A stretch of DNA of 64,000 bases from Amycolatopsis sp. NBC_00345 (GCF_036116635.1 NZ_CP107995.1:6820001-6884000), one strand, 5' to 3'. Positions 47,805 through 56,960 are shown, counted from the first letter of the stretch. Notes: generated by a model not told the origin, from the sequence alone. Numbers and translations: made by a program.

Positions 47805-48545
47805 TCAGCCCGCGAAGTACGCACCCGGCGTGACCCCGACGGAGCGCCGGAACGCGGCCACGAACGCGCTCGCCGTCGCGTAACCGACCCGGTGCGCGAC
47901 GGTCTCCATCGGCTGTCCCGCGGCCAGCAGCGGCAGCGACGCGCGCAGCCGCACCTGCGTGCGCCAGGTCCCGAACGTCATCCGGCAGTCGCGGGTGAAC
48001 GCGCGCGCCAGCGTCCGCTCGCTGGCCCCGACGGCGCGGCCCAGCTCGGCGAGCCCGCGCCGGTCCGCGGGATCGGCGAGCACCGCGGCCTGGACGTCAC
48101 GGGCACGCGGGTCGAGCGGCGACGGCACCACGATCGGCGCGACGTCAAGGGGTTCCAGCAGGTCGAAGGCCACGGCCTCGGCGCGGCGGCGCGCCGCCTC
48201 CGTCAACCCGTCGGCCGACAGGTGATCCAGCAGCTCCCGCAGCAACGCACCGACGGCGACGATCCGCGGCTCCGGCCAGCTGACCGGGCACAGTTTCGGC
48301 GCGGCGTAGATGCCGCGCAGCACCGCGTTGCCGACCGCGCCGGTGCGGTGCCACACCCCGGCCGGCATCCACAGCGCGCGGGTCGTCGGCAGCACCCAGT
48401 GCGCGTCGCCCACGGTCACCGCGACGACCCCGCGCGCCGACCAGACCAACTGGTGCACGGGGTGCTCGTGCCAGGGGAACCAGGTGCCGGCGGGCAGGTC
48501 GAGGTCCCCCAGCAGCATCGCGCCCACTTGACCGTCCAGCGACAT
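47805..48545 (-). CDS. AraC family transcriptional regulator
   Basis: 246 residues from ATG at 48545. N-terminal cupin (LPAGTWFPWHEHPVHQLVWS, HWVLPTTRALWMPAGVWH) and C-terminal double HTH (LAELGRAVGASERTLARAFT, METVAHRVGYATASAFVAAF) ending near 246, typical of AraC/XylS type. The effector is unknown. It is divergent from a methyltransferase gene (start 48601), with 55 bp between them, so it may control it. I see no strong inverted repeat in that gap. Confidence 0.9.
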   Translation of the reverse strand: MSLDGQVGAMLLGDLDLPAGTWFPWHEHPVHQLVWSARGVVAVTVGDAHWVLPTTRALWMPAGVWHRTGAVGNAVLRGIYAAPKLCPVSWPEPRIVAVGALLRELLDHLSADGLTEAARRRAEAVAFDLLEPLDVAPIVVPSPLDPRARDVQAAVLADPADRRGLAELGRAVGASERTLARAFTRDCRMTFGTWRTQVRLRASLPLLAAGQPMETVAHRVGYATASAFVAAFRRSVGVTPGAYFAG

Positions 48546-48600
48546 GGCTTGGCAGCCTATCGCCTTACGGTCACGCGCGCGGCCTCCTAACGTGGGGGCC

Positions 48601-49182
48601 ATGCCGATGAACCTGGTCCACCGCAAGCTCTGCAGCTCGGACAAGTGGGCCGCGATGATCGCCGAAGTGCTGCCGGCGTGGCTCGCGCGCTTCGACCTCG
48701 GCGACGACGTCCTCGAGATCGGCCCCGGCTTCGGCGCGACTACCACCGTGCTGCTGGACGTCGTGCCGAAGCTGACGGTGCTGGAGATCGACCACGCGTC
48801 CACCGAACTGCTGCGCGGCAAGTTCGGCGACCGGGCCGAGGTGGTGGAGGGCAGCGGCGCGGAGATGCCGTTCGACGCCGGGCGCTTCTCGGCCGTCGTG
48901 TGCTTCACGATGCTGCACCACGTGCCGACGGGCGCGCTGCAGGACGCGATCTTCGGCGAGGCCGCCCGGGTCCTGCGCCCCGGCGGCACCTACTGCGGCA
49001 CGGACAGCCAGCTCGGTTTCCGCTTCCGCCTGCTGCACCTCGGCGACACGATGAACGTCATCGACCCGGCCGGCCTGCCGCAACGCCTGCGCACGGCGGG
49101 TTTCGAGCAGGTGGACGTCCAGCACAAGCCGAAGGAGCGGCTCGAGTTCTCGGCCGTCAAACCGGCAATTCAGGTCTTGTGA
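48601..49182 (+). CDS. Class I SAM-dependent methyltransferase
   Basis: 193 residues. Motif I VLEIGPGFGATTTVLLD, motif II LEIDHAST, and FSAVVCFTMLHHVPTGALQD for motif IV, then GTYCGTDSQLGFRFRLLHLG. It resembles small-molecule or lipid methyltransferases (UbiE/type 11). The substrate is not readable. It starts ATG at 48601 and is divergent from AraC. It ends 13 nt before palindrome B2. Confidence 0.88.
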   Translation: MPMNLVHRKLCSSDKWAAMIAEVLPAWLARFDLGDDVLEIGPGFGATTTVLLDVVPKLTVLEIDHASTELLRGKFGDRAEVVEGSGAEMPFDAGRFSAVVCFTMLHHVPTGALQDAIFGEAARVLRPGGTYCGTDSQLGFRFRLLHLGDTMNVIDPAGLPQRLRTAGFEQVDVQHKPKERLEFSAVKPAIQVL

Positions 49183-49195
49183 GCGGGCCGGAAGT

Positions 49196-49246
49196 CCGTC
49201 AAGGCCTCCTTACCCGCGTCCCACGCGGGTAAGGAGGCCTTGACGG
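49196..49246. repeat. Palindrome family B, copy 2: 24-bp hairpin between convergent genes
   Basis: Arms 49196-49219 and 49223-49246, loop ccc, perfect. Compared with copy 1 the outer pair differs as tcaagg/ccttga versus ttaagg/ccttaa, changed on both sides. It lies between the methyltransferase stop (49182) and the kinase stop (49256). Confidence 0.9.
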
Positions 49247-49255
49247 CAAACTGGG

Positions 49256-50974
49256 TTAACGGTGTGGCTGGCGCGGCACGATCCGCGTGACCGGGCCGTC
49301 CGCGGACTTGCCCGCGCGGCTCAGCCAGCCCTCGACCTCAAGCCGGACCGCGGCGAGTGTCGGACGGCGGCGCGGCTCCGGGTCGAGTGACGCGCCGAGG
49401 ATGCGGGCGTGCGCGGAACGCCGCGGCAGGTGCGTGACGGGATCGGCGCGCGCGGCGGCCATCAGCGCCGCCATCGGCGTCTCGCGGGTGCCGCGCGGGG
49501 GCTGGCCGGCCAGCGCGTAGCTGACCGTGGCGGCGAGCTGCCAGGCGTCCGAGGCCGGGCTGGCCGGCGCGCCCATCGCCTGTTCCGGCGCGACGAAGTC
49601 GGGCGTGCCGATCATCATGCCGGTGGCCGTCATCTTCGAGTCGCCCTGGCTGCGGGCGATGCCGAAGTCGATCAGGTGCGCCAGCCCGGCCGGGTCGAGG
49701 ATCACGTTGGACGGCTTGATGTCGCGGTGCAGCACACCCTTCTCGTGGGCGGCGACGAGCGCGCCCGCCATCGTGGCCCACAGCCGTCCGGCGGCGACGT
49801 CGTCGAGCGGGCCCTGGCCGTCGACCACCTCGGCGAGCGGGCGGCCCTCCAGGTACTCCATCACCAGCGCGAGCCCGTCCGGCTCCTCGGCCAGGTCGTA
49901 CACCTTCACGCAGTTCGGGTGGTTCACCACGGCGAGCGCGCGGGCCTCGCGCTGCATGCGCTCTTCCGTGTCGCGGTCCGGCGCGTGCGCGATTTTCAGC
50001 GCGACGGTGCGGTTCAGCTGGGTGTCCACGGCCTCCCAGACGGTGCCGAAGCCACCGTGGCCGAGCCGCCGGACGCGCCGGTAACGACTGCCGCCGGCGC
50101 CGCGCGAACCGGGCGGCGGCGGGACCGGGCCCGGCATCGCGGCCAGCCCCATCGCATCGGGCGCCGACGCGAGCGCCGTGGCCGGGTACTGCCGGTTCAT
50201 CGGCGGCGGGGGCTTCGGGGGCAGCTGCTGAGGCGGCGGCTGCTGGGCGACCGGCGGCCGCTCGGGCTCGTGCCGCGGCTCCGGCCGGTTGATCACCGAC
50301 CAAGGCGGCGGGCCGACCAGGCCCACCGGGATCAGGCCGAGCACGCTGAACGGCAGGAACCCGAGCCAGAAGTGCACGGCCGTGTTCGCCGACATCCCGA
50401 CGCTCGCCAGCGCCATCACGACGAACGGGATCCAGAAGAACCGCGACGGCCACTTCGGCCCGCGCCGGAACGCGGTGCGCGCCTGCAGCATCACGAACAG
50501 CAGCGAGCCGACGGGCAGCACGGTGAACGCGAGCACGTACAGGCCGTAGGAAAGCTTGAGGCCCTTCGAGTAGAAGAGCGTCTCGAAGACGTTGCTGCCG
50601 CCGCCCAGGTACTTCCCCTGCGAGCCGTCGATGAAGCAGAACGACTTGCTCATCGTGGAGACCTCGGCGGGCGAAAGGCCGCCGGAGCCGCCCTGGCTGA
50701 CCGAGCGGAAGGTCTCGGAGATGCCGTTCGACAGCAGCCACGGCAGCAGGAGCACGGTCACGAAGCCGATCACGCCGAAGACCGTCAGCGTGGTCGCGTC
50801 GTACCGGTTGCCGGTGCCCTTCCGGATGATGGCCACCACCAGCGCGCCGAGCGCGGGGAACAGCGCGACGAGCGCACCGGCTGTAGTCGTCGCCCAAACC
50901 CAGTCGCCCGGGCAGAAATCCGGGCCGAACAGGGTGTGCGCGAGCGAGAGCAGCGCGCTCGCGAATCCGGTCAC
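49256..50974 (-). CDS. Membrane Ser/Thr protein kinase with N-terminal membrane domain
   Basis: 572 residues from GTG at 50974 with GAGGGGAA about 8 nt upstream. The first ~230 residues form a membrane domain with at least four helices (for example ATTTAGALVALFPALGALV, YDATTLTVFGVIGFVTVLLL, LYVLAFTVLPVGSLLFVMLQ, VVMALASVGMSANTAVHFWL). A Pro-rich linker (about 230-290) joins it to a kinase domain (about 300-555). The kinase is intact: GHGGFGTVWEA (306), VALKIAH, HRDIKPSNV (417) and DFGIA (436). In PknB-type kinases the order is reversed. No extracellular sensor such as PASTA is present. Monocistronic, ending at B2. Confidence 0.9.
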   Translation of the reverse strand: MTGFASALLSLAHTLFGPDFCPGDWVWATTTAGALVALFPALGALVVAIIRKGTGNRYDATTLTVFGVIGFVTVLLLPWLLSNGISETFRSVSQGGSGGLSPAEVSTMSKSFCFIDGSQGKYLGGGSNVFETLFYSKGLKLSYGLYVLAFTVLPVGSLLFVMLQARTAFRRGPKWPSRFFWIPFVVMALASVGMSANTAVHFWLGFLPFSVLGLIPVGLVGPPPWSVINRPEPRHEPERPPVAQQPPPQQLPPKPPPPMNRQYPATALASAPDAMGLAAMPGPVPPPPGSRGAGGSRYRRVRRLGHGGFGTVWEAVDTQLNRTVALKIAHAPDRDTEERMQREARALAVVNHPNCVKVYDLAEEPDGLALVMEYLEGRPLAEVVDGQGPLDDVAAGRLWATMAGALVAAHEKGVLHRDIKPSNVILDPAGLAHLIDFGIARSQGDSKMTATGMMIGTPDFVAPEQAMGAPASPASDAWQLAATVSYALAGQPPRGTRETPMAALMAAARADPVTHLPRRSAHARILGASLDPEPRRRPTLAAVRLEVEGWLSRAGKSADGPVTRIVPRQPHR

Positions 50975-51163
50975 CGCCTGGTTCCCCTCACTGTCGGTGT
51001 TGCCGTGGTACCGCTGTGCGGCCGTTCCCCGCCGTCCAGCTTAGGACGCGCACGGGTTCCCCGGGGTTGCCGGGTCCATTCGCCACGACCAGCGGTGAAA
51101 CCTGCGTCACGCTGCCGACGGGGCCATGATTGGAGCAGATCCGCCGACGAGGAGAGACCGAGC

Positions 51164-53038
51164 ATGGGCGCTTACTCCGAGACCTACCGGCGCAGCCTGG
51201 CCGACCCCGAGGGTTTCTGGCTCGACGCGGCCAGGGCGATCGATTGGACGAGGCCGCCGACGCGGGCGCTGGACGCCTCCGCCGAGCCCTTCTACCGGTG
51301 GTTTCCCGACGGTGAGCTGAACACCGCGTACAACGCGCTCGACCGGCACGCCGACGGCGGCCGCGGCGCGCAGCCCGCGCTGATCTGGGATTCACCCGTC
51401 ACCGGGCAGAAGCGGCGCTACACCTACAGCGAGCTGCGCGACGAGGTGGCGGTGTTCGCGGGCGCGCTCGCCTCGCTCGGTGTGACGCGCGGCGACCGCG
51501 TGATCCTCTACCTGCCGATGATCCCGGAGGCGGTGATCGCGATGCTCGCCTGCGCACGCATCGGCGCCGTGCACTCCGTCGTCTTCGGGGGCTTCGCGCC
51601 GAAGGAGCTGGCCGCGCGCATCGAGGACGCGAAGCCGAAGCTCGTGATCGCCGCTTCGTGCGGCATCGAGCCGACGCGCGTCGTCGAGTACAAGCCGATC
51701 ATCGACGCCGCGCTCGCGATCACCGAGCACCAGCCCGAGCACGTCGTGGTGCTGCAGCGCGAGCAGGCGGGCGCCGAGCTGTCCGGCACCGACCTGGATT
51801 GGGACGACCTGGTCGAGAGCGCCCAGCCCGTGGACCCGGTGCCGGTGAAGGCGACGGATCCGCTGTACATCCTCTACACGTCCGGCACCACGGGAAAGCC
51901 GAAGGGCGTGGTGCGCGACGCGGGCGGCCACGCCGTCGCGCTGGCCTGGTCGATGGGCGCGCTCTACGACGTCCACGCCGGCGACGTGTGGTGGACGGCG
52001 TCCGACGTCGGCTGGGTCGTCGGGCACTCATACATCGTGTACGCGCCACTGCTGGTCGGGGCGACAACGGTGCTCTACGAAGGAAAACCGGTCGGCACGC
52101 CGGACGCGGGCGCGTTCTGGCGGGTGATCTCCGAGCACGGCGTCCAGGCGCTGTTCACCGCGCCCACGGCGTTGCGCGCGGTGAAGAAGCTCGACCCGGA
52201 CGCGGCGGAGCTGAAGAAGTACGACCTGACGGAGTTCCGCGCGCTTTTCCTCGCGGGCGAGCGGCTCGATCCGGAGACCTACCACTGGGCCCACGACATC
52301 CTCGGCACGCCGGTGCTCGACCACTGGTGGCAGACCGAAACCGGCTGGCCGATCGCCGCGAACCCGCGCGGCCTGGAGCCGATGCCCGTGAAGCCCGGCT
52401 CGGCGACGAAGCCCGTGCCCGGCTGGGATGTCCACGTCCTCGACCAGGACGGCGCGGACCTGCCCGCCGGCCAAGAGGGCGCCATCACGCTGAAACTGCC
52501 GCTGCCACCCGGCTCCCTGACCACCCTGTGGGGCGCCGACGAGCGTTACCGCGAGGGCTACCTGTCCCGCTATCCCGGCCACTACCTGACCGGCGACTCC
52601 GGTTACCTGGACGAGGACGGCTACCTCTTTGTCATGGGCCGCACGGACGACGTCATCAACGTGGCCGGCCACCGCCTGTCGACGGGCTCGATGGAGGCCG
52701 TGCTGGCTTCGCATCCGGCGGTCGCAGAGTGCGCGGTGATCGGCGTGGCCGACCAGTTGAAGGGGCAGGTGCCGCGGGGTTTCGTGGTGCTGAAGGCGAG
52801 GGTGGACATCTCGGAGGAGCAGCTGCGGGAGGAACTGGTCGCCTTGGTCCGCCGGGATATCGGTCCGGTGGCGGCGTTCCGGGAGGTGTCGGTCGTCGAG
52901 GCGCTGCCGAAGACCCGGTCGGGGAAGATCCTGCGGAAGACGATGCGGGGTATCGCGGACGGGCGGGAGGAGCCGGTTCCGTCGACCATCGAGGATCCGG
53001 CGGTGCTGGACGCGCTGCGGGCCGTTCTGCGCGGTTGA
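51164..53038 (+). CDS. prpE: Propionyl-CoA synthetase (acetyl-CoA synthetase family)
   Basis: 624 residues from ATG at 51164 with GAGGAG 8 nt upstream. ACS-type signature YTSGTTGKPKGVVRDAGGHA near residue 237. DVGWVVGHSYIVYAPLL, LDHWWQTETGWPI and the C-terminal TDDVINVAGHRLSTGSME and LPKTRSGKILRKTMR (the acetylated Lys) follow. WWQTETG rather than WWQTETGG-like spacing and the overall length fit PrpE rather than AcsA. It makes propionyl-CoA, with some activity on acetate. Convergent with tetR; the 25-nt gap has no visible hairpin. Confidence 0.9.
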   Translation: MGAYSETYRRSLADPEGFWLDAARAIDWTRPPTRALDASAEPFYRWFPDGELNTAYNALDRHADGGRGAQPALIWDSPVTGQKRRYTYSELRDEVAVFAGALASLGVTRGDRVILYLPMIPEAVIAMLACARIGAVHSVVFGGFAPKELAARIEDAKPKLVIAASCGIEPTRVVEYKPIIDAALAITEHQPEHVVVLQREQAGAELSGTDLDWDDLVESAQPVDPVPVKATDPLYILYTSGTTGKPKGVVRDAGGHAVALAWSMGALYDVHAGDVWWTASDVGWVVGHSYIVYAPLLVGATTVLYEGKPVGTPDAGAFWRVISEHGVQALFTAPTALRAVKKLDPDAAELKKYDLTEFRALFLAGERLDPETYHWAHDILGTPVLDHWWQTETGWPIAANPRGLEPMPVKPGSATKPVPGWDVHVLDQDGADLPAGQEGAITLKLPLPPGSLTTLWGADERYREGYLSRYPGHYLTGDSGYLDEDGYLFVMGRTDDVINVAGHRLSTGSMEAVLASHPAVAECAVIGVADQLKGQVPRGFVVLKARVDISEEQLREELVALVRRDIGPVAAFREVSVVEALPKTRSGKILRKTMRGIADGREEPVPSTIEDPAVLDALRAVLRG

Positions 53039-53061
53039 TTTCTCAGCGCGGCCCGGTTCAG

Positions 53062-53628
53062 TCAGCAGAGGGCAACGGCTGCTTGTACTTCGCCGAGTGC
53101 TTGCCGTGCGACCGCGCCGAAGTCGTCGTCGGCCGTGTCGAGCCAGCGGTCGAAGGCGATCTTCGAGGCGAGCCCGCCCAGCTCCGCGGCCGCGCGCGAG
53201 GTCAGGTCGGGAACGCCGCGGCGCTTGAGCGCTTCGATCATCGCCGTGGTGAGGCCGAGCCCCTTCAACGCTTCGCGTTCCTGTAGTTCCGGGTTGACGG
53301 CGATCACCGCCCGCCTCCTGGCGGTGAATTCGCGACGGGCGGCGGTGAAGACCTCCCGGCCGAGCGCGTCCATGGCATGCGCCACCGCTTCGAGCGGGGT
53401 GGCTTCGGCCGGCGCCGCGGCGATCCCTTCGGCCAGCAGCCCGGCCACGGCGTTCCCGCCGAAGAGCACCTCCCGCTTGTCCGGGAAGTGGCGGAAGAAC
53501 GTGCTCTTCGTCAGCCCGGCGCGCTCCGCGATCTCGATCACCGTCGTGTCCTCGTAACCCCGCTCCGCGAACAGTTCGAGGGCGGCGACAGCGAGTCGCC
53601 CTGGTGCGTCGGGTAACCAGCGGGCCAT
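53062..53628 (-). CDS. TetR family regulator divergent from an NADPH oxidoreductase
   Basis: 188 residues from ATG at 53628. HTH: AALELFAERGYEDTTVIEI then AERAGLTKSTFFRHFPDK. The longer start to 53706 runs through the operator and the neighbouring gene's ribosome site and is rejected. Divergent from the oxidoreductase at 53705, with a 19-bp inverted repeat in between, which it most likely binds to repress both genes. Confidence 0.9.
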   Translation of the reverse strand: MARWLPDAPGRLAVAALELFAERGYEDTTVIEIAERAGLTKSTFFRHFPDKREVLFGGNAVAGLLAEGIAAAPAEATPLEAVAHAMDALGREVFTAARREFTARRRAVIAVNPELQEREALKGLGLTTAMIEALKRRGVPDLTSRAAAELGGLASKIAFDRWLDTADDDFGAVARQALGEVQAAVALC

Positions 53629-53638
53629 GAGACCAGTG

Positions 53639-53657
53639 TACGGGACTTGGTCCCGTA
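53639..53657. promoter_or_regulatory. Operator TACGGGAC-ttg-GTCCCGTA
   Basis: Perfect 8-bp arms with a 3-bp centre, 10 bp upstream of the tetR start codon. A related half-site pair ggaccaagtc (53675-53684) lies nearer the oxidoreductase start (53705) and shares the acttggtcc sequence with the centre of the first element. Two TetR dimers could bind here. Confidence 0.7.
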
Positions 53658-53704
53658 ACTTGTGTATGGTGACAGGACCAAGTCTCATCACTAGGAGGTT
53701 CCCC

Positions 53705-54625
53705 ATGAGTCGAGCGGTGGTCTACGAGAAGTTCGGTGGTCCCGAAGTGCTGGAGCTGCGGGAGGTTCCGGAGCCGCACGCCGGTCCGGGCGAGGTCCGG
53801 ATCCGGGTGGCGGCGGCCGGGCTGAATCCGATGGACTGGGTTCTGGCCTCGCAGCCCGAGGCGGCGGCGCGGTTCGGGATCACCGTGCCGTCCGGTTTCG
53901 GATACGACCTCGCCGGCGTGGTGGACGAGGTCGGCGACGGCGCCACGGGTTTTGCCGTGGGCGACCGGGTCCTCGGTGGCGCGCTGGGCCGGGCCGTCGC
54001 CGATTTCGTGGTGGTCAAGACGCCCGCCGAGGGGTTCTGGCCCACGCCCGACGGCATCAGCAACGAGGTGGCGTCCACACTTCCCGTAGCCGGCATGACC
54101 GCCGCCGCCGCGCTGGCGGCGATCGACCTGCAGTCCGGTGACACCGTCCTGATCGGCGGCGCCGCGGGCGGTGTCGGCGTGTTCGCCATGCAGCTCGCGA
54201 AAATCGCCGGCGCCCGGGTGATCGGGACCGCCTCGGAAGGCACGTTCGAGTTCCTGCGCCAGTTCGGCGCCGAGCCCGTGGCCTATGGCCCCGGACTGGC
54301 CGACCGGGTACGGGCACTGGCGCCCGGCGGCGTGACCGCGGCAACCGACCTGTTCGGCACCGAAACCGCCGAGGCCGCGCTCGCCCTCGGTGTCCCGCCC
54401 GAGCGGATCTCCACCATCGCCGCCGGACCCAACGCGCCCGGCGGCGTGCGCGCGACCGGCGGCTTCGACGCGGACCCGGCCGCCATGAAGCACATCACCG
54501 ACGCGATCCTCACCGGCGATCTCACCGTGCCGATCGCCGCGATCTTCCCCGTCGAGCAGGTCCGCGAGGCCGTGGAGCTGCAGGCCGGACGCCACGTCCA
54601 CGGCAAGATCCTGATCACGCTGTGA
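53705..54625 (+). CDS. NADP-dependent oxidoreductase (zinc-free MDR)
   Basis: 306 residues from ATG at 53705 with AGGAGG 6-7 nt upstream. MDR signature: VVYEKFGGPEVLELREVP, GLNPMDWVLAS, VPSGFGYDLAGVVDEVG and the NADP motif VLIGGAAGGVGVFAMQLAK. No zinc ligands. Related in layout to the gene at 43682 (about 310 residues, quinone-reductase-like) but clearly a separate gene. Divergent from a TetR with an operator between them. A detoxification role is inferred. Confidence 0.9.
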   Translation: MSRAVVYEKFGGPEVLELREVPEPHAGPGEVRIRVAAAGLNPMDWVLASQPEAAARFGITVPSGFGYDLAGVVDEVGDGATGFAVGDRVLGGALGRAVADFVVVKTPAEGFWPTPDGISNEVASTLPVAGMTAAAALAAIDLQSGDTVLIGGAAGGVGVFAMQLAKIAGARVIGTASEGTFEFLRQFGAEPVAYGPGLADRVRALAPGGVTAATDLFGTETAEAALALGVPPERISTIAAGPNAPGGVRATGGFDADPAAMKHITDAILTGDLTVPIAAIFPVEQVREAVELQAGRHVHGKILITL

Positions 54626-54768
54626 GTCAGCGCGCAGAGAAACCGATGTGCGACGGCCGGAGCCGTTAACCACCAGCCGGTCCCCACCAGCCGTTTGGGC
54701 GTTGTCCCCACCACTCCAATGGTCTATACCTCTTACTGTCCGCTTTCTCCCCCCAACGGAGGTAGCCC

Positions 54769-56361
54769 GTGAGGAAGACCCTGTCCAGGGCCGTGCTCGG
54801 CGTGACCGTTCTGAGCCTCGCGGCGCTCGGGCTTCCCGCGCTGGCCGGGTCCGCCGCCGCGGTGCCCGCGCCGCGGGACGTCGAGCGCAGCGTCACCGAC
54901 ATCGTGCCGGTGCCCGTGGAGGCCAAGGCCGACCCGAAGGCGAACTTCACACTGACGCCGCTCACCGTGATCCGCGCGGGGCAGGGGGCGGGTGACGTCG
55001 CCGGTTACCTGCGCGGGCTGCTGCGGACCGCGACCGGTTACCCGCTGCCCGTGGTGCCGCGCTCGGCCGGGCTGCCCGCCATCTCGCTGGAGGTCGGCCA
55101 CGCCGACCCGCGCGTGGGCGCCGAGGGCTACCAGCTGGACGTCGCGAAGTCCGGGGTCACGCTCAAGGCCAACACCGCCGCCGGGCTGTTCGAAGGCGTG
55201 CAGTCGGTGCGGCAGCTGCTGCCGTCCACGATCGACGCGAAGTCCGTGCAGTTCCGCGCCAGCTGGACGGTCTCGGGCGGCAGCGTGCTGGACTACCCGC
55301 GCTTCGGCTACCGGGGCGCGATGCTCGACGTCGCGCGGCACTTCTTCACGCCGTCGCAAGTGAAGCTGTACATCGACCAGATCGCGCAGTACAAGATCAA
55401 CACCCTGCACCTGCACCTGGCCGACGACCAGGGCTGGCGCATCGAGATCAAGAGCTGGCCGCGGCTGGCGACCGAGGGCGGCAAGGGCGCGGTGAACGGC
55501 GACCCGGGCGGCTACTACACGCAGGCGGAGTACAAGGACATCGTCGCGTACGCCGCTTCGCGCCACATCACGATCGTCCCGGAGATCGACATGCCGGGGC
55601 ACACCAACGCGGCGCAGGCCACGTACGCGGAGCTGAACTGCGACGGCATCGCGGTGCCGCCGCGCACCGACACCGAGGTGGGCTACAGCTCGCTGTGCAT
55701 CAGCTCGCCCACGACGTACAAGTTCGTCGAGGACGTGATCCGCGAGCTGGCCGCCATCACGCCCGGCAAGTACCTCGGCATCGGCGGCGACGAAGCGCAC
55801 TCCACCTCCGACGCCGACTACAAGACCTTCTACCAGAAGGTGAGCCCGCTCGTCGCCAAGTACGGCAAGCTGATCACCGGCTGGCACGAGATCTCGAAGA
55901 CCCAGCCGCCGGCCTCGGCCATCCCGCAGTACTGGGACCAGGGCGGCGCGAACGCCGACGTCGCGGCCGCCGCCGCGCGTGGCAACAAGATCCTGATGTC
56001 GCCGTCGAACCACGCGTACCTCGACATGAAGTACAACGCGCAGACGCCGCTCGGCCAGGACTGGGCCGGCCTCGTCGAGGTCAAGGACGCCTACAACTGG
56101 GATCCTGCCACCCTCGTGGACGGCGTCGGCGAAAGCTCCGTCGCCGGCGTCGAGGCTCCACTGTGGACGGAGACCCTCCGCACCAGCGACAACCTCGAGT
56201 ACATGGCCTTCCCGCGGCTGCCGGGCATCGCGGAGATCGGCTGGTCGCCGCAGGCCTCCCACAACTGGGACACCTACCGCGAGCGGCTGGCGAAGCAGGC
56301 CCCGCGCTGGCAGGCGCAGGGCATCGACTTCTACCGCTCCCCGCAGGTCGACTGGAAGTGA
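54769..56361 (+). CDS. Secreted GH20 beta-N-acetylhexosaminidase
   Basis: 530 residues from GTG at 54769. Signal peptide VRKTLSRAVLGVTVLSLAAL-type (about 30 residues, ending in ASAAA-like GSAAAVPAP). GH20 N-domain (VPVPVEAKADPKANFTLTP) and catalytic TIM barrel (YRGAMLDVARHFFTPSQVK, LHLHLADDQGWRIEI). The catalytic Asp-Glu pair is in LGIGGDEAHST near residue 340, with WHEISK and YWDQGGANAD following. It removes terminal GlcNAc/GalNAc from chitin or glycans outside the cell. It ends exactly where palindrome A4 begins. Confidence 0.94.
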   Translation: MRKTLSRAVLGVTVLSLAALGLPALAGSAAAVPAPRDVERSVTDIVPVPVEAKADPKANFTLTPLTVIRAGQGAGDVAGYLRGLLRTATGYPLPVVPRSAGLPAISLEVGHADPRVGAEGYQLDVAKSGVTLKANTAAGLFEGVQSVRQLLPSTIDAKSVQFRASWTVSGGSVLDYPRFGYRGAMLDVARHFFTPSQVKLYIDQIAQYKINTLHLHLADDQGWRIEIKSWPRLATEGGKGAVNGDPGGYYTQAEYKDIVAYAASRHITIVPEIDMPGHTNAAQATYAELNCDGIAVPPRTDTEVGYSSLCISSPTTYKFVEDVIRELAAITPGKYLGIGGDEAHSTSDADYKTFYQKVSPLVAKYGKLITGWHEISKTQPPASAIPQYWDQGGANADVAAAAARGNKILMSPSNHAYLDMKYNAQTPLGQDWAGLVEVKDAYNWDPATLVDGVGESSVAGVEAPLWTETLRTSDNLEYMAFPRLPGIAEIGWSPQASHNWDTYRERLAKQAPRWQAQGIDFYRSPQVDWK

Positions 56362-56409
56362 ACTCGTGAGTGTTTATGACGGTTCTAACCGTCATAAACA
56401 CTCACGAGT
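56362..56409. repeat. Palindrome family A, copy 4: 23-bp perfect hairpin filling the gap between two stop codons
   Basis: Arms 56362-56384 and 56387-56409, loop ct. The hexosaminidase stop codon ends at 56361 and the MOSC gene's stop codon begins at 56409, so the element fills the convergent gap exactly. It is the most complete copy of family A. It is a strong candidate for a bidirectional terminator. Confidence 0.92.
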
Positions 56410-56960
56410 CAGCCCGCGATGACGTGGACCTCGCTGATCGTCGGGGCGTCCGCGGCGGTCTCCACGACGGTGAGCGCACCGCTGGTCGGCACGGTCCCGG
56501 GCCGCAGCACCCGCAGGTACCAGCCGCAGCGGCCGGAGTCGATCATGCCCGGCACCACGTCCTTGCGCCCGGTCCGCATGGCCAGCTTGAAACACGGCTG
56601 CCGCGGCTGGGAGACCTGCAACCGCGCGTCGCCCCACGCCCAGACGTCGCCGATCCGCACGGTCGTCTCGTCCGCGCCCGACACGGTGAGGTTCTCGCCG
56701 AAGTGACCGAGCTCGACGTCGAAGCCGTCGGCCACCCACGCGTCGTAGTGCGCGGACGGGTAGACGTAAACCGCCTTGTCGACCCCGCCGTGCACGGTGA
56801 GGTCGGCCTGCTCGTCGCCGTCGAGGTTGAGCTGCGTGAGCGTGAGTTCCGGCGCGGTCACCGGGTCCTTCACGATGGCGCTGAGGATCGGCTGGTCGCG
56901 ACGGTGGCCGAGCACGCTGGGGCGGCCGACGAAGACGCCGGCGAGTCGGAGGTCGGTCAT
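56409..56960 (-). CDS. MOSC domain protein (YiiM-like)
   Basis: 183 residues. The MOSC domain includes GDEQADLTVHGGVDKAVYVY, HFGENLTVSG, RIGDVWAWGDARLQVSQPR and the invariant Cys in QPRQPCFKL (near residue 122). Such domains handle sulfur or molybdenum-cofactor chemistry, as in YiiM and the Moco sulfurase C-terminus. The protein has only this domain plus a short tail. Substrate unknown. Single gene between two palindromes (A4 and B3). Confidence 0.88.
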   Translation of the reverse strand: MTDLRLAGVFVGRPSVLGHRRDQPILSAIVKDPVTAPELTLTQLNLDGDEQADLTVHGGVDKAVYVYPSAHYDAWVADGFDVELGHFGENLTVSGADETTVRIGDVWAWGDARLQVSQPRQPCFKLAMRTGRKDVVPGMIDSGRCGWYLRVLRPGTVPTSGALTVVETAADAPTISEVHVIAG

